Of a stretch of DNA of 64,000 bases, positions 62,069-64,000 are shown one piece after another. Position numbers and translations under genes: made by a program. Numbering within the stretch: the first letter of the stretch is position 1; every line of letters starts with the position of its first letter. A model generated the notes under the pieces. That model was not told the DNA's origin. It saw only the letters and a program-made list of their open reading frames with translations, and searched no databases. Source of the stretch: Bacteriovoracaceae bacterium UBA6144 (GTDB lineage Bacteria; Bdellovibrionota; Bacteriovoracia; Bacteriovoracales; Bacteriovoracaceae); assembly GCA_002435705.1 (NCBI GenBank), contig DIVA01000093.1, positions 16,723 to 80,722 of the forward strand, written 5' to 3'.

Positions 62069-63424
62069 GTAGCTGGTGTACTGAGGAAAAACTTTTTTGA
62101 AATTTAGTTTCTTTCTTTTGTCGTATTCACTAATGAATTTCTTAAGTTCTGAGAGCTCTAGATTTGATGCTGGCTCAGCATTGACTAAAATGCTACTGAG
62201 GCGCTTCATTTTGTTAATTTCATAACTATTGAACCCCCAGATATAATCTTTTCTTTCTTGATGGTGTTCCATGAAGTCGAGATGCTGAATTGTTAAACGA
62301 CGCATCTCCTCACTCGCATTCATAGGACTCAAATAGGTTGGAAAACGCAAATGATTGATGTCCACCATGATGCGCGGGATAGGCTCGAGCCTCTGAATAA
62401 ATTTCTTCTTCGTATTTAGGATGTCTTTCAGAAGATCTTTGAACATTGGATAGCTGAGAATATTAAAGGTGACGATAAAAGTGAGCTTCACATCAGGACA
62501 GTGGCGCAATATATAATCACAATTATCAAATAGTTTTTTGTAATTAAGTCCGAAGCGAATCCATTCAGATTGCCCCTGAGCGGTATCGACACTTGTGTAG
62601 AGTCTAATCTCTTTGAATTTTTTTGTTTCCAGTAGCTCATTGAGTTCCTGGCAAAGTCTCTTAAGGGTATTGTCTGACACCATGAGGTTTGAATTGATGC
62701 TGAATTCAAGGTCAGAAAAATCTAATTTTTTTAATTTTTCAATGGTGCGAAATGTTTCTTCGTTAAGAAGCGGCTCGCCTCCCGTAATACGAAAGACTTT
62801 TAGGCCCCCCAGAATCTGTGGAAACCATTTTCTGAAAGCAGTGAGATAAGGATTTCTTGCCTTCTCAGCATAAGGAGTTCTTTTGTTCTCTTTATACCAA
62901 GCAATAGAATTACTTCCAGTCACGGGATAAGGACCATGCTTTTCAAACTCATTCCAAATCGCACTACTCACTTCAGGAGAGCAGTAGCTGCACTTGAGGT
63001 TGCACTTATTTCCAAAACTCACCTCAAGGTAAGTGGGGTTAGGGTAGTTCATCCTTTTAAGTTTTGTGAGATCAGTTTGTGCCCAATCGTCTGCTGACTT
63101 AATGACCCGGTCAGAGAATGTATCCGGAGAGCTATCCTCAGCCGTCCAGCAGTGCTCACACTCAGCAGGTCTCTTGCCTGCTTTCATCAGGCTTCGTTGT
63201 TTAATTTTAAACTTAGTGTTGTGGAGGGCCCCGACTCGGTCTTTAATCTCTGTGAGTGGAATTTTATGAGGCGAAGGGTGGTGACATGAATGAGTCATTC
63301 CATTTTGTAAATGAAGAGTGAGTTGGAGCCATTTGGCTGCACAAAACGAGGGTGAAATCTGATTGAGTTCTTTCTTCTTTTTAGAAAGTTTTTTAGTCCA
63401 CTTTTTATCGTTCTCATCATTCAT
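62048..63424 (-). CDS. Radical SAM protein 8, N-terminal twitch type (long class)
   Basis: 458 residues, the only member on the minus strand. A lysine-rich leader (KKWTKKLSKKKKEL) precedes C28 (FCAAKW), C47 (HSCHHPSPH) and C89/C92 (ECEHCW). The core is C141-x3-C145-x2-C148 (CNLKCSYC), followed by RITGGEPLLNEETF. The ending is EYDKRKKLNFKKVFPQYTSYL. It is closest to protein 6 by its HNTKFK..R..M and DTFSDR pattern. It converges on the gene at 61106. Confidence 0.88.
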   Translation of the reverse strand: MNDENDKKWTKKLSKKKKELNQISPSFCAAKWLQLTLHLQNGMTHSCHHPSPHKIPLTEIKDRVGALHNTKFKIKQRSLMKAGKRPAECEHCWTAEDSSPDTFSDRVIKSADDWAQTDLTKLKRMNYPNPTYLEVSFGNKCNLKCSYCSPEVSSAIWNEFEKHGPYPVTGSNSIAWYKENKRTPYAEKARNPYLTAFRKWFPQILGGLKVFRITGGEPLLNEETFRTIEKLKKLDFSDLEFSINSNLMVSDNTLKRLCQELNELLETKKFKEIRLYTSVDTAQGQSEWIRFGLNYKKLFDNCDYILRHCPDVKLTFIVTFNILSYPMFKDLLKDILNTKKKFIQRLEPIPRIMVDINHLRFPTYLSPMNASEEMRRLTIQHLDFMEHHQERKDYIWGFNSYEINKMKRLSSILVNAEPASNLELSELKKFISEYDKRKKLNFKKVFPQYTSYLESIPD

Positions 63425-63502
63425 GGATTGTTCTCAAATGAGGTCTGCTAGAAGCCCCAAAAATATCATAGCTCCAATCAAAGTCTCGGTATACCTAAAA
63501 GT

Positions 63503-64000
63503 CTAGAACATAAAACGGAGAGCAAAGCCAACATCGGTTGTTAAGAGGCGCTGACCGAGAGTGGATTCTTCTCGCTTAATACTCAAGGGAGAACTTGCAA
63601 AAAGATCAAGGGCCGAGTACTGACTGAAGTCCCAGGAGAGACGTGTCTTGCCAAAAGTAAATTGTGTTTTGGGGTCATAGATAATATTTGTCTGGGAGCT
63701 CCATTTTTCACTGAGTGCGATGGTTACCCCTGGTGCAATAAAATATTCGTAGGGCATCAGTCTATCTTCAAAGTTTAAAGCGTTAAGAGTCGAAATCCGG
63801 CGGTCTCTCTCTTGATATCCCGCTTCTAGAGAAAGCTTCCACTTTTCATTTACTTGACGACTGAAGCCTAAAACAAGGTCGAAAAGATTTTCTGAGGGTT
63901 TGCGATTAATGAGATTGGAAGTGTAGAGGGATTGCAGGTAGATCGAATATGATTTTTCATCATAGCGTAGTTCTCCTCCTCCTTTGTTTCGACGCTGGTC
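63503..64000 (-). CDS. Outer-membrane-type protein, C-terminal part (cut by window edge)
   Basis: The reverse frame is open from the window edge (166 codons including stop at 63503). It is made of alternating strands rich in Ser, Tyr and Arg (WKLSLEAGYQERDRR; FTFGKTRLSWDFSQYS) and ends in VGFALRFMF. A final Phe is the usual C-terminal signal of outer-membrane beta-barrels. The true start lies outside the window. No family is recognised; it resembles in style, but not in obvious sequence, the protein at 1-612. Confidence 0.7.
   Translation of the reverse strand, partial: DQRRNKGGGELRYDEKSYSIYLQSLYTSNLINRKPSENLFDLVLGFSRQVNEKWKLSLEAGYQERDRRISTLNALNFEDRLMPYEYFIAPGVTIALSEKWSSQTNIIYDPKTQFTFGKTRLSWDFSQYSALDLFASSPLSIKREESTLGQRLLTTDVGFALRFMF

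Noticed and set aside
51428..63424. Array considered as a RiPP cluster with a hidden short precursor gene
   Set aside because: Intergenic gaps are at most about 70 bases and hold only a ribosome binding site or terminator; no short precursor-like frame is visible.

Overview
The window looks like chromosomal DNA of a Gram-negative, probably predatory-type bacterium of the Bdellovibrionota (Bacteriovorax/Peredibacter-like). This is inference from gene content: many exported or outer-membrane proteins with no wider family, a PrkA kinase, a ParA/ParB pair, N-terminal-twitch radical SAM proteins and moderate-to-low GC. No rRNA, CRISPR array, insertion sequence or phage is visible. The window is densely coded; no gene-free stretch exceeds about 275 bases. 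The genes at both ends are cut off (outer-membrane-type proteins at 1-612 and 63503-64000).

Left region (1-21232). A LysM/TPR lipoprotein and an outer-membrane-type protein are followed by a lipid-modification cluster (2590-8115): SnoaL-like protein, DUF1295 membrane protein, two cyclopropane-fatty-acid-synthase-like methyltransferases, DUF1365 protein and an FAD oxidoreductase, largely with 4-bp ATGA overlaps. Next come trmO, a tight accessory run (acetyltransferase, flavin reductase, exported DUF2252, DUF374 acyltransferase), a Crp/Fnr regulator, an OmpR-type response regulator, small exported proteins, a thioredoxin-like protein, a ChrR-like double cupin, tRNA-His, a HAD phosphatase and an HD-GYP protein.

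Central region (21255-35776). A RluA-type pseudouridine synthase, PrkA, an FGE-sulfatase-fold protein, a 5'-nucleotidase homologue that has lost its metal ligands, a NifS-like desulfurase coupled to nadA, parA-parB, bacteriohemerythrin and glutamate dehydrogenase.

Surface-glycan region (35764-49025). AT-rich polytopic proteins, a NodU-type carbamoyltransferase with its SxtJ and DUF5989 companions, an SGNH protein, a family-2 glycosyltransferase, a sugar/choline-kinase-like phosphotransferase and a nucleotidyltransferase-HAD fusion. They are interleaved with housekeeping genes (pfkA, gpmI, rlmH), and there is an orphan ChlI/ComM N-terminal domain. The genes together suggest a carbamoylated and otherwise decorated surface polysaccharide.

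Right region (49022-64000). The rsfS-obgE and rpmA-rplU ribosome genes are followed, divergently, by the most striking feature: eight radical SAM proteins in 12 kb (seven on +, one on -). Each carries an N-terminal twitch-like cysteine block ahead of the CxxxCxxC core. They fall into a short class with a CC motif and a long class with CHHP/CYHP. Embedded with them are a small exported cysteine-paired Sel1-like protein and a protein with a possible nucleotidyltransferase motif. A strong terminator at 58184-58214 splits the plus-strand array into two units. The function is unknown; this is the best candidate for an undescribed system.
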